64,000 bases of DNA, from positions 19,174 to 83,173 of the forward strand of contig NZ_SSXE01000013.1 of assembly GCF_021699195.1 (NCBI RefSeq). The letters are read 5' to 3'. The notes beneath the pieces are model-generated. The model was not told where the DNA came from. It made no database searches and saw only the letters and a list, made by a program, of their open reading frames with translations. A program made the position numbers and the translations under genes. Below are positions 1 to 12,732 of this stretch, piece after piece (positions within the stretch are counted from its first letter, which is position 1; each line of letters begins with the position of its first letter). The DNA is from Nonomuraea sp. MG754425 (lineage in GTDB: Bacteria; Actinomycetota; Actinomycetes; Streptosporangiales; Streptosporangiaceae).

Positions 1-1302
<1,302 letters not shown>

Positions 1303-1304
1303 GA

Positions 1305-1907
1305 TCAGCCCTCGGTCGGCTGCGGCGCCTGCTGCTGGGTGAGCTTGCCGAACCTGCCGGTGTCGACGAACAGCGCCGGGTTCTCCTGGGAGCGCTGGGC
1401 GTTGAGCGCGCCGAAACGCGGGTTGTAGATCGGCTTGATGGAGCTGAACTCCTCGATCAGCCGCTGCTGACCGGCCTGCCCGCCGAACTGCGTCTGGAGC
1501 TTGGTCAGGCCCACCATGGCGTGCGCGTACTCGCGGGCGTCGGCCGGCGCGACGCCGTTGGCCAGCAGGTTGATCTCGGGCGACTCGAACTGGCCCGGGT
1601 CCTTGAGCGCGGTGTCGACCTCGGTCTCGCTCACCTGCACCTTGTGACGGGCCAGGAGCTGGTTCGTCACGCTCACGTTGACCAGACGCTGCAGCACGGC
1701 CTGGATAGCCGGCACGCCGAGCGCCGACTCGTCCAGCTTGGCCTGCTTCAGCGCGGCCAGGTAACCCTTCGTGTCCGCGTTGAGCTCACTCATGGAGATG
1801 CGCTCGTTCCCGACCACGGCCGCGGCGCCGGCCTGCATGGGCGAGGAGCAGGCGGTCAGTGCCACAACCGCCGCAGCGGCGGCCGCAGCCACTCGTATCG
1901 ACTTCAC
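1305..1907 (-). CDS. SurA N-terminal-like lipoprotein
   Basis: 200 residues. The N-terminus has a basic start, a hydrophobic Ala/Val stretch and a good lipobox (LTAC, Cys about residue 20), so this should be an exported, lipid-anchored protein. The rest (VVGNERISMSELN, then a helical region) resembles the SurA/PrsA N-terminal chaperone segment. No peptidyl-prolyl isomerase (parvulin) domain follows, so a chaperone-like role is inferred rather than isomerase activity. It sits between mfd (29 bases upstream) and mazG (2 bases downstream), an arrangement also known from other actinomycetes. Confidence 0.8.
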   Translation of the reverse strand: MKSIRVAAAAAAAVVALTACSSPMQAGAAAVVGNERISMSELNADTKGYLAALKQAKLDESALGVPAIQAVLQRLVNVSVTNQLLARHKVQVSETEVDTALKDPGQFESPEINLLANGVAPADAREYAHAMVGLTKLQTQFGGQAGQQRLIEEFSSIKPIYNPRFGALNAQRSQENPALFVDTGRFGKLTQQQAPQPTEG

Positions 1908-1936
1908 GTACGTCCCTTTCCGACCAGAAACCGCCG

Positions 1937-5425
<3,489 letters not shown>

Positions 5426-5517
5426 CAGATACGCCCACAGCCCCACAACGGCAACACGATTACCCCCGGCCGAGTCAGGTCGCGGGGGTCCTCCTCAAGG
5501 GTACTCGCCGCCGCGGC

Positions 5518-5889
5518 TCAGCCAACTCGGTAACCAGGCACGGAAGGCCAGCGCACGGTGAGCACGGTGGAATCGGCCTCCGCCCGCCACGAATGGTCGA
5601 CGCCCTTGCCCCACACCACGTAGTCGCCCGGCTCGGACAGCAGCACGCTCCGGCCCGGCAGCTCCACCCGGAACCGGCCGCTGATCAGCACCAGCAGCGC
5701 CGTGCGCCGCTCGCCCCTGACCCACTTCTCGCGCTCGTCGCCCGCCGGGTGCACGCCCCACTTGATCTCGACGTCGTCGCTGTGCCGCGGATCGCCCGGG
5801 GGTTTGAAGTGGCCGAGCAGCCAGCCCTGGTCGCCGGCCCCGTCCGCGCCCGCGTTGCCCACGTAGACCCCGTCGCCCCCATCGCTCAC
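5518..5889 (-). CDS. Small cupin-fold protein
   Basis: 123 residues. The sequence has cupin-type strands (ALLVLISGRFRVELPG, then EPGDYVVWGKGVDHSWRAE, where the two His are spaced as in cupin motif regions). No signal peptide or membrane segment is present, so it is cytoplasmic. Close relatives in actinomycetes are, from memory, often mislabelled signal peptidase I; no Ser/Lys protease motif is visible here. The start is GTG and the gene is divergent from the methyltransferase gene. Ligand and function are unknown. Confidence 0.75.
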   Translation of the reverse strand: MSDGGDGVYVGNAGADGAGDQGWLLGHFKPPGDPRHSDDVEIKWGVHPAGDEREKWVRGERRTALLVLISGRFRVELPGRSVLLSEPGDYVVWGKGVDHSWRAEADSTVLTVRWPSVPGYRVG

Positions 5890-5933
5890 GGGCCGGGACG
5901 CTAGCAGGGAAATGCCTTACGCGGAGGGATCGA

Positions 5934-6671
5934 TTGATTACTGTAGGTCACATGTCTGAGGTGCGATCGGTCGCCCAGCGAGGCGACCTCTTCGGTCAGA
6001 GGCTCCGCGAGCACTGTGCCGGGCAACCGATGAGGCGGCTGGACGTGCTGGTCGCCGGGTGCGCCGGCGACCAGGCGCCGGTGCTCGAACACGTCGAGAC
6101 CAGGGCCACCGGAGCCGACGAGGACCATCCCGCGATCAGGCGGGTCCTGGCGGAGCGGGCCGACCTCGTCGCCTGGTCGCTGGGCGACCTGCGCTCGGTG
6201 CCGCTGCCGCCCCGGGCGTTCGACGTCATCCAGCTCTCGTTCCTGCTGGAACGGGTGCGGCACGCCGAACTGGTCTTCGACCGGCTGCTGCAGTCGCTGC
6301 GGCCCGGGGGGCTGGTGCTGCTGCGCGTGCGCGATCGGCGCTCGGCGTACGGGCTGCTCGACCGGCTCACGCCGGCGCTGCTGCGGCGGGCCGTCTGGCG
6401 GGGGCTGGTGCACCCCGGCACGCCGGGGCCGCTGCCGGCCGTGTACGAGCCCCTGGCCTCCAGCGACGGGCTGCACGCGTTCTGCCTGAGCCGGGGGCTG
6501 ATGATCACCGACGACGAGCGTCACACCAGCGGGCCCGCCCGCGCCCGCCGGGCCGGGGCCGCCGCCGTGACGCTGATGTCCAGGCTGACCAGCGGCCGTT
6601 TCCCCGCCTCCCACGACGAGATCACCATGGTGATCCGCAAGCCCCAGCACCACTTCGCACGGCTGCTCTGA
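5934..6671 (+). CDS. Class I SAM-dependent methyltransferase-like protein
   Basis: 245 residues. It has a weak motif I (LDVLVAGCAGDQAPVLEH), an acidic residue after strand 2 (GADEDHP), and the usual central pattern FDVIQLSFLLERV followed by LLQSLRPGGLVLLRV, as in ubiE/type 11 methyltransferases. The first glycine-rich loop is degenerate (AGCAGD), so activity should be checked. TTG at 5934 is chosen because GGAGGG lies five bases upstream; ATG at 5952 is the alternative. It lies at the edge of the glycan/sulfation region, but nothing in the sequence ties it to that pathway. Confidence 0.7.
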   Translation: MITVGHMSEVRSVAQRGDLFGQRLREHCAGQPMRRLDVLVAGCAGDQAPVLEHVETRATGADEDHPAIRRVLAERADLVAWSLGDLRSVPLPPRAFDVIQLSFLLERVRHAELVFDRLLQSLRPGGLVLLRVRDRRSAYGLLDRLTPALLRRAVWRGLVHPGTPGPLPAVYEPLASSDGLHAFCLSRGLMITDDERHTSGPARARRAGAAAVTLMSRLTSGRFPASHDEITMVIRKPQHHFARLL

Positions 6672-6788
6672 GCGTCAGCGCCATCAAGGGGCCGTCGAGG
6701 GCCGTCGAGGGAGGGGGCGTGAACACGGGGGTGCCGTGGCCACCGGCAGGGGTCTGGCGACACACTGGTGTCAGCCGGTAGACTCCTT

Positions 6789-6817
6789 TCCTACCAATTC
6801 AATCGGAATAGTTGGGA
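6789..6817. promoter_or_regulatory. Imperfect palindrome upstream of cysC (possible operator)
   Basis: Arms TCCTACCAATTC (6789-6800) and GAATAGTTGGGA (6806-6817) are related by 10 of 12 pairs counting one G-T pair, around a short centre. The stretch is AT-rich compared with its surroundings and ends 10 bases before the favoured cysC start. The ATTC/GAAT core recalls sites of Rrf2-type regulators such as CymR, but this is inference; no such regulator is encoded nearby. Confidence 0.4.
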
Positions 6818-6827
6818 TGCAGACAAC

Positions 6828-8042
6828 GTGGAGTGGACCCCCGACCCGCGCGAGCTGGCCGACCTCGAACTGCTGCTCTCCGGCGCGTTCGAGCCGCTGA
6901 CGGGGTTCCTCGGCCACGACGACGCGCACACCGTCCACGAGCACGGCACGCTGGCCGACGGCACCCCGTGGCCCGCGCCCGTCACCCTCCACGTCGCCGC
7001 CGACCTGAACCTGGGCGACGAGGTCACCCTGCTCGACCCCGAGGGCCTGCCGCTGGCCGTGCTGACCGTGGCCGCGCACGAGCCCGACGGCCTTACCGCG
7101 GGCCCGCTCAAGACGCTGAGCGCGCCGGAGCACGGGCCGTTCGCGCGCCTGCGGCGGACGCCCGCCCAGGTGCGGACGGAGCTCGACGGGCGGCCCGCGC
7201 TGGCCGTCACCATGCGGGGCCCGCTCGACGACCTCACCGAGATCGTCGCCACCGCCAAGGAGCTCGACGCGGCGATCCTGCTGCTCCCCCTCTCCTACGG
7301 CGAGGCGGGCCCGGCCGTGGTCCGCGCCGCGCTGCGCGCCAAGGAGCAGCTCCCCGCGGACACGATCGTCGTCCCGGTGCCGCTGGCCCCCCGCGACGAG
7401 CCCGAGATCGACCTTGAGCTGCGCGAGCACGTCGCCGCCGCCTTCGGCGCCACCGAGCACCTGGCGGGCCCCGAGCCGGTGCGCATCCCCGGCCCGCCGC
7501 ACCGTCGCGGCCTGGTGGTGTTCTTCACCGGGCTGTCGGGCTCGGGCAAGTCCACGATCGCCCGCGGCCTGCGTGACGCGCTGCTGGAGCTGGGCACCCG
7601 CACGGTGACCTACCTCGACGGCGATGTGGTGCGCCACCTGCTGTCCAAGGGCCTGACCTTCTCCAAGCAGGACCGCGACCTGAACATCCGCCGGATCGGC
7701 TTCGTCGCCGCCGAGACCGCCCGCCACGGCGGACTGGCCGTCTGCGCCCCGATCGCGCCGTACGCGGCCACCCGCGAGGAGGTGCGCGAGATGGTCGAGT
7801 CCGTCGGGGCCGACTTCCTGCTCGTGCACGTCGCCACCCCGCTGGAGGAGTGCGAGCGACGCGACCGCAAGGGCCTGTACGCCAAGGCCCGCGCCGGCCT
7901 CATCCCCGAGTTCACCGGCATCTCCGACCCCTACGAGGAGCCGGACGACGCCGACCTGGTCATCGACACCACGCACCTGTCGATCGAGGCGGCCGTGTCC
8001 CGGGTGCTGGACACGCTGCGGGGCGGAGGCTGGGTCCGTTGA
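6828..8042 (+). CDS. cysC: Adenylylsulfate (APS) kinase with ATP-sulfurylase-like N-terminal region
   Basis: 404 residues from GTG 6828. The C-terminal third is APS kinase: P-loop FTGLSGSGKSTIARG (about residue 234), then YLDGDVVRHLLSKGL, FSKQDRDLNIRRIGF and DPYEEP, all typical of CysC. It phosphorylates APS to PAPS, the sulfate donor for sulfotransferases. The N-terminal 200 residues begin like an ATP sulfurylase PUA-type domain (DLELLLSGAFEPLTGFLG) but I see no QxRNPxH or HxxH catalytic motif, so this half is probably not a working sulfurylase. GTG 6768 would add 20 residues that run through the palindrome. It overlaps the next gene by four bases. Confidence 0.9.
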   Translation: MEWTPDPRELADLELLLSGAFEPLTGFLGHDDAHTVHEHGTLADGTPWPAPVTLHVAADLNLGDEVTLLDPEGLPLAVLTVAAHEPDGLTAGPLKTLSAPEHGPFARLRRTPAQVRTELDGRPALAVTMRGPLDDLTEIVATAKELDAAILLLPLSYGEAGPAVVRAALRAKEQLPADTIVVPVPLAPRDEPEIDLELREHVAAAFGATEHLAGPEPVRIPGPPHRRGLVVFFTGLSGSGKSTIARGLRDALLELGTRTVTYLDGDVVRHLLSKGLTFSKQDRDLNIRRIGFVAAETARHGGLAVCAPIAPYAATREEVREMVESVGADFLLVHVATPLEECERRDRKGLYAKARAGLIPEFTGISDPYEEPDDADLVIDTTHLSIEAAVSRVLDTLRGGGWVR

Positions 8043-8920
8043 TCGACGGGGCGTTGATCGGCGGGTCGTTCCTGGTCGCCGTCGTGGTCGGGCTGACCGG
8101 GATGGGCGGCGGGGCGCTCATGACCCCGATGATGATGCTGTTCTTCAACGTCCCGCCGCTGGCGGCGGTCTCCAGCGACCTGGTGGCCTCGGCCGTGATG
8201 AAGCCGGTCGGCGGCGTCGTGCACCTGCGGCGGGGCACCGTCAACCTGCGCCTGGTCGGCTGGCTGTGCGTGGGGTCGGTGCCGGCGGCCTTCTGCGGGG
8301 TGTTCCTGGCCAGGGCGTTCGCCGTCTCCGACGCCGTCAAGTACGCGCTCGGCGTCGCGCTGCTGCTGGCCGTGGCGGGCATGGCGGTGAAGAGCTGGCT
8401 CGGCGGGCGGGGCGGCACGTCGAGCGCGCACGACATCGTCGTGCGCCCAATCCCTACTCTACTGGTCGGTACGGTCGGCGGCCTGGTGGTGGGCGTCTCC
8501 TCCGTCGGTTCGGGATCGCTGATCATCGTGGCCCTGCTCGTGCTCTATCCGGCGCTCAAGGCCAACCAGCTCGTCGGCACCGACCTCGTGCAGGCCGTGC
8601 CCCTGGTCGCCGCCGCCGCGCTCGGCCACCTGCTGTTCGGCGACTTCCAGCTCGATCTGACGGTGTCGCTGCTCATCGGCTCGATCCCGGGCGTCTACCT
8701 CGGCGCGCGGATCTCCTCACGCGCTCCGGGCGGCCTGATCAGGGCCATGCTGGCAATCGTCCTGCTCGCCTCGGCGCTCAAGCTGCTCGACGCGAGCAAC
8801 GCGCTCACCGTCGGGGCGCTCGTGGCGGCCACCGCGGTCACCGTGATCGGCTGGCGGCTGCGGGTCAGGTCCGCGGCACGGGCGTCGAGCGAAAGTACGG
8901 ATCTCGAGCCAGCTCGCTGA
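8039..8920 (+). CDS. TauE/SafE family membrane transporter (sulfite/sulfonate exporter family)
   Basis: 293 residues with about eight hydrophobic segments. Family signs are the repeated G-rich motifs GLTGMGGGALMTPMMM near the N-terminus and VVGVSSVGSGSLIIVALL in the second half, and the paired loops with NQLVGTDLVQA. The family moves sulfite, sulfoacetate or related anions across the membrane. The TTG start overlaps the cysC stop (TTGA) with GGAGG upstream, so the two are translationally coupled. This supports a role in sulfur oxyanion balance, but direction and substrate cannot be read from sequence. The 3' end overlaps the convergent lipoprotein gene by 56 bases. Confidence 0.85.
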   Translation: MIDGALIGGSFLVAVVVGLTGMGGGALMTPMMMLFFNVPPLAAVSSDLVASAVMKPVGGVVHLRRGTVNLRLVGWLCVGSVPAAFCGVFLARAFAVSDAVKYALGVALLLAVAGMAVKSWLGGRGGTSSAHDIVVRPIPTLLVGTVGGLVVGVSSVGSGSLIIVALLVLYPALKANQLVGTDLVQAVPLVAAAALGHLLFGDFQLDLTVSLLIGSIPGVYLGARISSRAPGGLIRAMLAIVLLASALKLLDASNALTVGALVAATAVTVIGWRLRVRSAARASSESTDLEPAR

Positions 8921-9950
8921 AGGCCCGGTCGGCCCCGGGGTCGGAGTCGAAGCTCGTGTCACCGCGCGGCGCCTGTGGCGAGTCGAAGTAGATCAGCGCC
9001 TTGATCTGCGGATACTGCTTGATCTGACGCCGCACGGACTCGAAGAAGCGGCGCTTGAACGAGCGGTCCCTGGCCCGCTCGAAGACCCCCCACTCGGCCA
9101 CCATGACCGGCTTGCCGGGGAAGCGCGCCTGCATCCACCGGTAGAAGCCCTGCCAGTCGGGGTACTCCCTGCGCATCTTGTTCACGAGCTCGTCGAAGTC
9201 GTGCACCCGGTCGTCGGCGTAGGGGTCCATGGCCACCCAGTCGACCACGTCGTCACCGGGGTAGAGCTCCTCGAACCAGGGCTTGGCCGCCCAGTTGGGC
9301 GCCCCCATGTACGTCATCACCACGACCGCGTTCCGCACGCCCTTCTCGCGCAGCCGCAGCACGACGTGCCGGAACATGGCCGCGTAGTCGGCCGCCTCCA
9401 TGCCGGAGCCCGAGGAGGCGTCGACGTCGTTCTCCGGCTCGTGGTGCAGGGTGAGGAAGAAGCGTTCGGGAAAGGTGCGTCTCAGGTATCCGGCCAGCCG
9501 GTCGATCCGGGCGTCGAGGCCGCCACGGGCGATCTCCGCCCACGTGTGGTCGAACGACGGCTTCCAGTTGATCATGAGCACCCGTGGCCTGGACGGGTCG
9601 CGGGCCAGCCTGATCTCCGCCTCGGTGGGGAACAACTCGCTGCCCCGGTGATAGACGTGCAGCACGTCGGCCGCCGCGTCCATGCGCTGCTCGGCCCCGT
9701 GCAGCGCCTGCTCGATCGAGGCGCCGGTGAAGACCTCGGGGGCCAGGCCCCACCACGCGCCGCACGACGGGATGAGCCTAGTGGTGACCGTGCAGGTGGG
9801 CGTGCCCGCCTGGTTGGCCACGGGGGACGGGGGCGGCGCCGGCCGGGCGCCGGGGTTGTCGGCACTGGAGCAGGCGGTGGCCAGTACCGCGGCAATGACC
9901 GGAATACACCATTTAACCTGTTTTCTTGGAGAAATTCCCCGTTGTTGCAA
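8865..9950 (-). CDS. GH26-like glycoside hydrolase lipoprotein
   Basis: 361 residues. An N-terminal hydrophobic segment ends in a weak lipobox (ATACSS), followed by a Pro-rich linker. The mature part resembles GH26 beta-mannanase-type barrels: LTLHHEPENDVD carries the expected acid/base Glu after His, and PVMVAEWGVF the expected nucleophile Glu. It likely acts outside the membrane on a polysaccharide. Such enzymes are common partners of exopolysaccharide loci, where they trim or release polymer; here it diverges from the Wzz-like gene. The start is a TTG, the least certain part of the call. Confidence 0.75.
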   Translation of the reverse strand: MQQRGISPRKQVKWCIPVIAAVLATACSSADNPGARPAPPPSPVANQAGTPTCTVTTRLIPSCGAWWGLAPEVFTGASIEQALHGAEQRMDAAADVLHVYHRGSELFPTEAEIRLARDPSRPRVLMINWKPSFDHTWAEIARGGLDARIDRLAGYLRRTFPERFFLTLHHEPENDVDASSGSGMEAADYAAMFRHVVLRLREKGVRNAVVVMTYMGAPNWAAKPWFEELYPGDDVVDWVAMDPYADDRVHDFDELVNKMRREYPDWQGFYRWMQARFPGKPVMVAEWGVFERARDRSFKRRFFESVRRQIKQYPQIKALIYFDSPQAPRGDTSFDSDPGADRAFSELARDPYFRSTPVPRT

Positions 9951-10146
9951 AGCCTTCCAACCCCCTCGTCGAACGACCCCCGCGTTTCACACCTGAACCT
10001 TGCCATGTCATTCCTGGAACTTCAGCCAGTGTGGAAGTCTCCCCAGTTCATAGCGCTGAGGTGACATCCACGATTTCGTGAAATTTCGCTTTTCGGGAGA
10101 GCTTCTTTTTGGCCTTACCGGAGAAAATCTTGGGTATTCAGCCGTG

Positions 10147-10175
10147 GCGCTCACCGTCACTCTTATAGTGAGCGC
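10147..10175 (+). promoter_or_regulatory. Promoter/operator candidate of the glycan operon
   Basis: A TATAGT hexamer (10164-10169) lies 8 bases before the ATG of the Wzz-like gene, suggesting a very short leader. It is overlapped by a perfect 8-base inverted repeat, GCGCTCAC at 10147-10154 and GTGAGCGC at 10168-10175, with a smaller CACT/AGTG repeat inside. No convincing -35 box is seen, so an alternative sigma factor or an activator is possible. Further upstream the gap holds CACGA-TT-TCGTG (about 10070-10081). Confidence 0.45.
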
Positions 10176-10177
10176 AC

Positions 10178-11470
10178 ATGAGGCCCGGCACCGACCTGGA
10201 CGAGCACCTCTCCCTGTTGCGCAGGCGGTGGCTGCTCCTCGTGGGCTGCGTCGTGTTCGGCGGCACCGCGGGGCTGGCGCTGCTGCGCCTCACCCCGCCC
10301 GCCTACACCGCGACGACACAGGTGCTGGTCATGCCGGTCGGCCCGCAGGAGCCGGGCAACCAGGTGACCAGCCGCCAGCGCGAGTCGCTCAACCTCGACA
10401 CCGAGGCCCAGATCGCGCAGTCCGCCGTGGTCGCCGCCCGCGCCGCAAGGGCTCTCGGCCGCGGCGACGTCCACCCCGTCGAGGTCGCCGTGCCGCCCAA
10501 CTCCGCGGTGCTGATGATCTCGGTGACGGCCCCCGAGCCCGGCACCGCCTCCGCGCAGTCGCGCGCGTACGCCGAGGCATATCTGACCAACCGCCGCGAG
10601 AGCGCGATGACCTCCATGGCCGAGCAGCAGGACGCGGTGCTGAGCAAGCTCAAGCAGGTCAACGCCGGCATCGACCACGTGATCAAGCAGCTCGGCAGCC
10701 TGCCCAAGGGCGGCCCCGAGCACGCGATCGCCACCCAGCGGCAGGGCGTGCTCAACCGGCAGGCGGCCAGCCTGGCACTGAAGTACGACGCGCTCAGGAC
10801 GATCGCGGTCACCCCCGGCTCGGTGATCAGCCAGGCCGCGCCGCCCGAGGCGCCCAGCTCTCCCAGGCTGCCCCTCTACCTGGGCACCGGGCTGATGGCG
10901 GGGCTGCTGACCGGCTCGGCCGCCGCCTACCTCCGCGACCGCTTCGATCGGCGGCTGCGCACGCCCGCCGACGTCGAGCGGCTCACCGGGCTGTCCGTGC
11001 TCGGCGACCTGTCCAGCCCGCGCGAGCACGGCGTGCTGCACGACCTGGCCTGCGCCGTGGTCTCCGCCTGCCCCGGCAAGCGGCTGCTGGTCCGGGCGCT
11101 GCCCGCCGACCTGTACGCCTCGTCGCTGGCCGAGCCGCTCGCCGTCAGCGCGCCGCTGATCGTGCTCGACGGCTCCGACGTCCGCGACTTGGCCAGGGCC
11201 GACGCGGCCGTGCTGCTGGTGGGCCTGGGCCGGGTCACCTCCGAGGACGTCGTCGCCGCCGCCCGCCAGCTCGCCAGGCACGACGTGCCGGTCATCGGCG
11301 TGGTGACGGCCACCGACGCGGTGCCGTCGTTCGTCCCGCTGCTGGAGCCGCGCCCGCACACCCCGCTCGGCAAGCTCGTCGCGACCGGCGAGCTGGAACC
11401 GAGCGTGTCGGCCGAGACCACCCCCATGAAGGCGATCCACCACCCGCGGCGGCCGGGCACGCAGACGTGA
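10178..11470 (+). CDS. Wzz-like polysaccharide co-polymerase
   Basis: 430 residues. It has the PCP/Wzz layout: short cytoplasmic N-terminus, first membrane segment at about 18-38, an extracytoplasmic helical region, and a second membrane segment at about 231-252 followed by RDRFDRRLRTPADVERLTG, as in Wzz-tyrosine kinase fusions. The C-terminal 160 residues resemble the fold of a BY-kinase, but no Walker A loop is present and there is no Tyr-rich tail, so it is probably a non-catalytic remnant. The protein should set chain length for the Wzy-like polymerase. First gene of a six-gene plus-strand operon. Confidence 0.8.
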   Translation: MRPGTDLDEHLSLLRRRWLLLVGCVVFGGTAGLALLRLTPPAYTATTQVLVMPVGPQEPGNQVTSRQRESLNLDTEAQIAQSAVVAARAARALGRGDVHPVEVAVPPNSAVLMISVTAPEPGTASAQSRAYAEAYLTNRRESAMTSMAEQQDAVLSKLKQVNAGIDHVIKQLGSLPKGGPEHAIATQRQGVLNRQAASLALKYDALRTIAVTPGSVISQAAPPEAPSSPRLPLYLGTGLMAGLLTGSAAAYLRDRFDRRLRTPADVERLTGLSVLGDLSSPREHGVLHDLACAVVSACPGKRLLVRALPADLYASSLAEPLAVSAPLIVLDGSDVRDLARADAAVLLVGLGRVTSEDVVAAARQLARHDVPVIGVVTATDAVPSFVPLLEPRPHTPLGKLVATGELEPSVSAETTPMKAIHHPRRPGTQT

Positions 11471-12732
11471 GCGGGCCGGCGTGGCCCATCGCCGCGCTGC
11501 TGGTCGGCTATCCGGTCTGGTGGGCGCTGGGGTTCGGCGGGCTGTCGGTGATCGTGCTGGCCGTGCCCATGGCGGTGCTGCTGTGGCGGCGGCGGCCGGT
11601 GAAGGTGCCGCGCGGCTTCGGACTGTGGCTGCTGCTGCTGGCCGGCTACCTGGTCAGCGCGCTGATGCTGGGCGAGACGCCGCCCGGCACGTACGGGGAG
11701 CTCGGGCCGGGCCGGGTCCTCGGCTACGTGATGCGGCTGGCGCTGTACTGCTCCGTCCTGGTCATGGTGCTCTACCTGGGCAACCTCACCGAGCGGGAGC
11801 TGCCGCAGCTACGCCTGGTGCGCATGCTCGGCGTGCTGTTCGTCACCACGATCGCGGGCGGGCTGCTCGGCGTGTTCCTGCCCGGCTTCGCCTTCACCTC
11901 GCCGGTGGAGCTGTTGCTGCCGGACTGGATCAGCGGCAACTCCTTCGTGCAGAACCTCATCCACCCGACGGCCGCCCAGACGCAGAAGGTGCTCGGCTTC
12001 GCCTCCCCCAGGCCCGAGGCGCCGTACGAATGGGCCAACGCCTGGGGCAGCAACGCCTCGGTGCTGCTGGTCTGGTTCGTGGTGGGCTGGTGGGTGCACG
12101 GACGGGCCCGGCACCGGCTCTTCGTGGCCGTGGTGCTCGCCCTCGCCGTCATCCCCGTCGTGTACTCGCTCAACCGCGGTCTGTGGATCGGCCTCGGCCT
12201 GGCCGTGCTCTACGTGATCGTCCGGGTGGGCGGGCGGACCCGGGTCGCGCTCTGCGGCGCGCTCGCGGCGGCGGCGCTGGCGTTCATGCTCAGCCCGCTG
12301 GCCACGCTGTTCGCGCAGCGCCTGGACAATCCGCACTCCAACGACATCCGCGCCTTCACCGTCAGCGCCACCCTCACCGCCGCCGGGCACTCGCCGCTGA
12401 TCGGGTACGGCAACACCCGCAACGCCACGGGCAACCACCGCACGATCACCACGGGCAAGACCGACTGGTGCGACACCTGCGGGCATCCGCCGCTGGGCAG
12501 CGACGGCCAGCTCTGGTTGCTGATGATCACGCAGGGGTTCACCGGGGCCGTGCTCTACGTGGCGTTCTTCGTGGGCGCGATCCGCCGCCACTGGCGCGAC
12601 CGCAGCCCCGTGGGCCTGGCCGGGGTGCTCGTGATGGGGCTCGTGCTGCTCTACATGTTCGTCTACGACGGCCTGGTCACACCGCTCATCCTCTACCTCG
12701 TCTCGTTCGCCCTCCTGTGGAGGAACGCATGA
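11467..12732 (+). CDS. Wzy/O-antigen ligase-like membrane protein
   Basis: 421 residues with ten or more hydrophobic segments, a long non-membrane loop in the second half (about residues 285-345, with HSNDIRAFTVSATL and GNTRNATGNHRTI), and the segment NRGLWIGLGLAVLYV that is typical of O-antigen polymerase/ligase proteins. Likely role: polymerising or transferring undecaprenyl-linked repeat units outside the membrane. The GTG start overlaps the stop of the Wzz-like gene (GTGA), and its own stop overlaps the next start (ATGA), so the genes are translationally coupled. Polymerase versus ligase cannot be decided from sequence. Confidence 0.8.
   Translation: MSGPAWPIAALLVGYPVWWALGFGGLSVIVLAVPMAVLLWRRRPVKVPRGFGLWLLLLAGYLVSALMLGETPPGTYGELGPGRVLGYVMRLALYCSVLVMVLYLGNLTERELPQLRLVRMLGVLFVTTIAGGLLGVFLPGFAFTSPVELLLPDWISGNSFVQNLIHPTAAQTQKVLGFASPRPEAPYEWANAWGSNASVLLVWFVVGWWVHGRARHRLFVAVVLALAVIPVVYSLNRGLWIGLGLAVLYVIVRVGGRTRVALCGALAAAALAFMLSPLATLFAQRLDNPHSNDIRAFTVSATLTAAGHSPLIGYGNTRNATGNHRTITTGKTDWCDTCGHPPLGSDGQLWLLMITQGFTGAVLYVAFFVGAIRRHWRDRSPVGLAGVLVMGLVLLYMFVYDGLVTPLILYLVSFALLWRNA

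Noticed and set aside
5518..5889. Signal peptidase I annotation for the small cupin protein
   Set aside because: No membrane segment and no Ser/Lys catalytic dyad motifs; the strand pattern fits a cupin.
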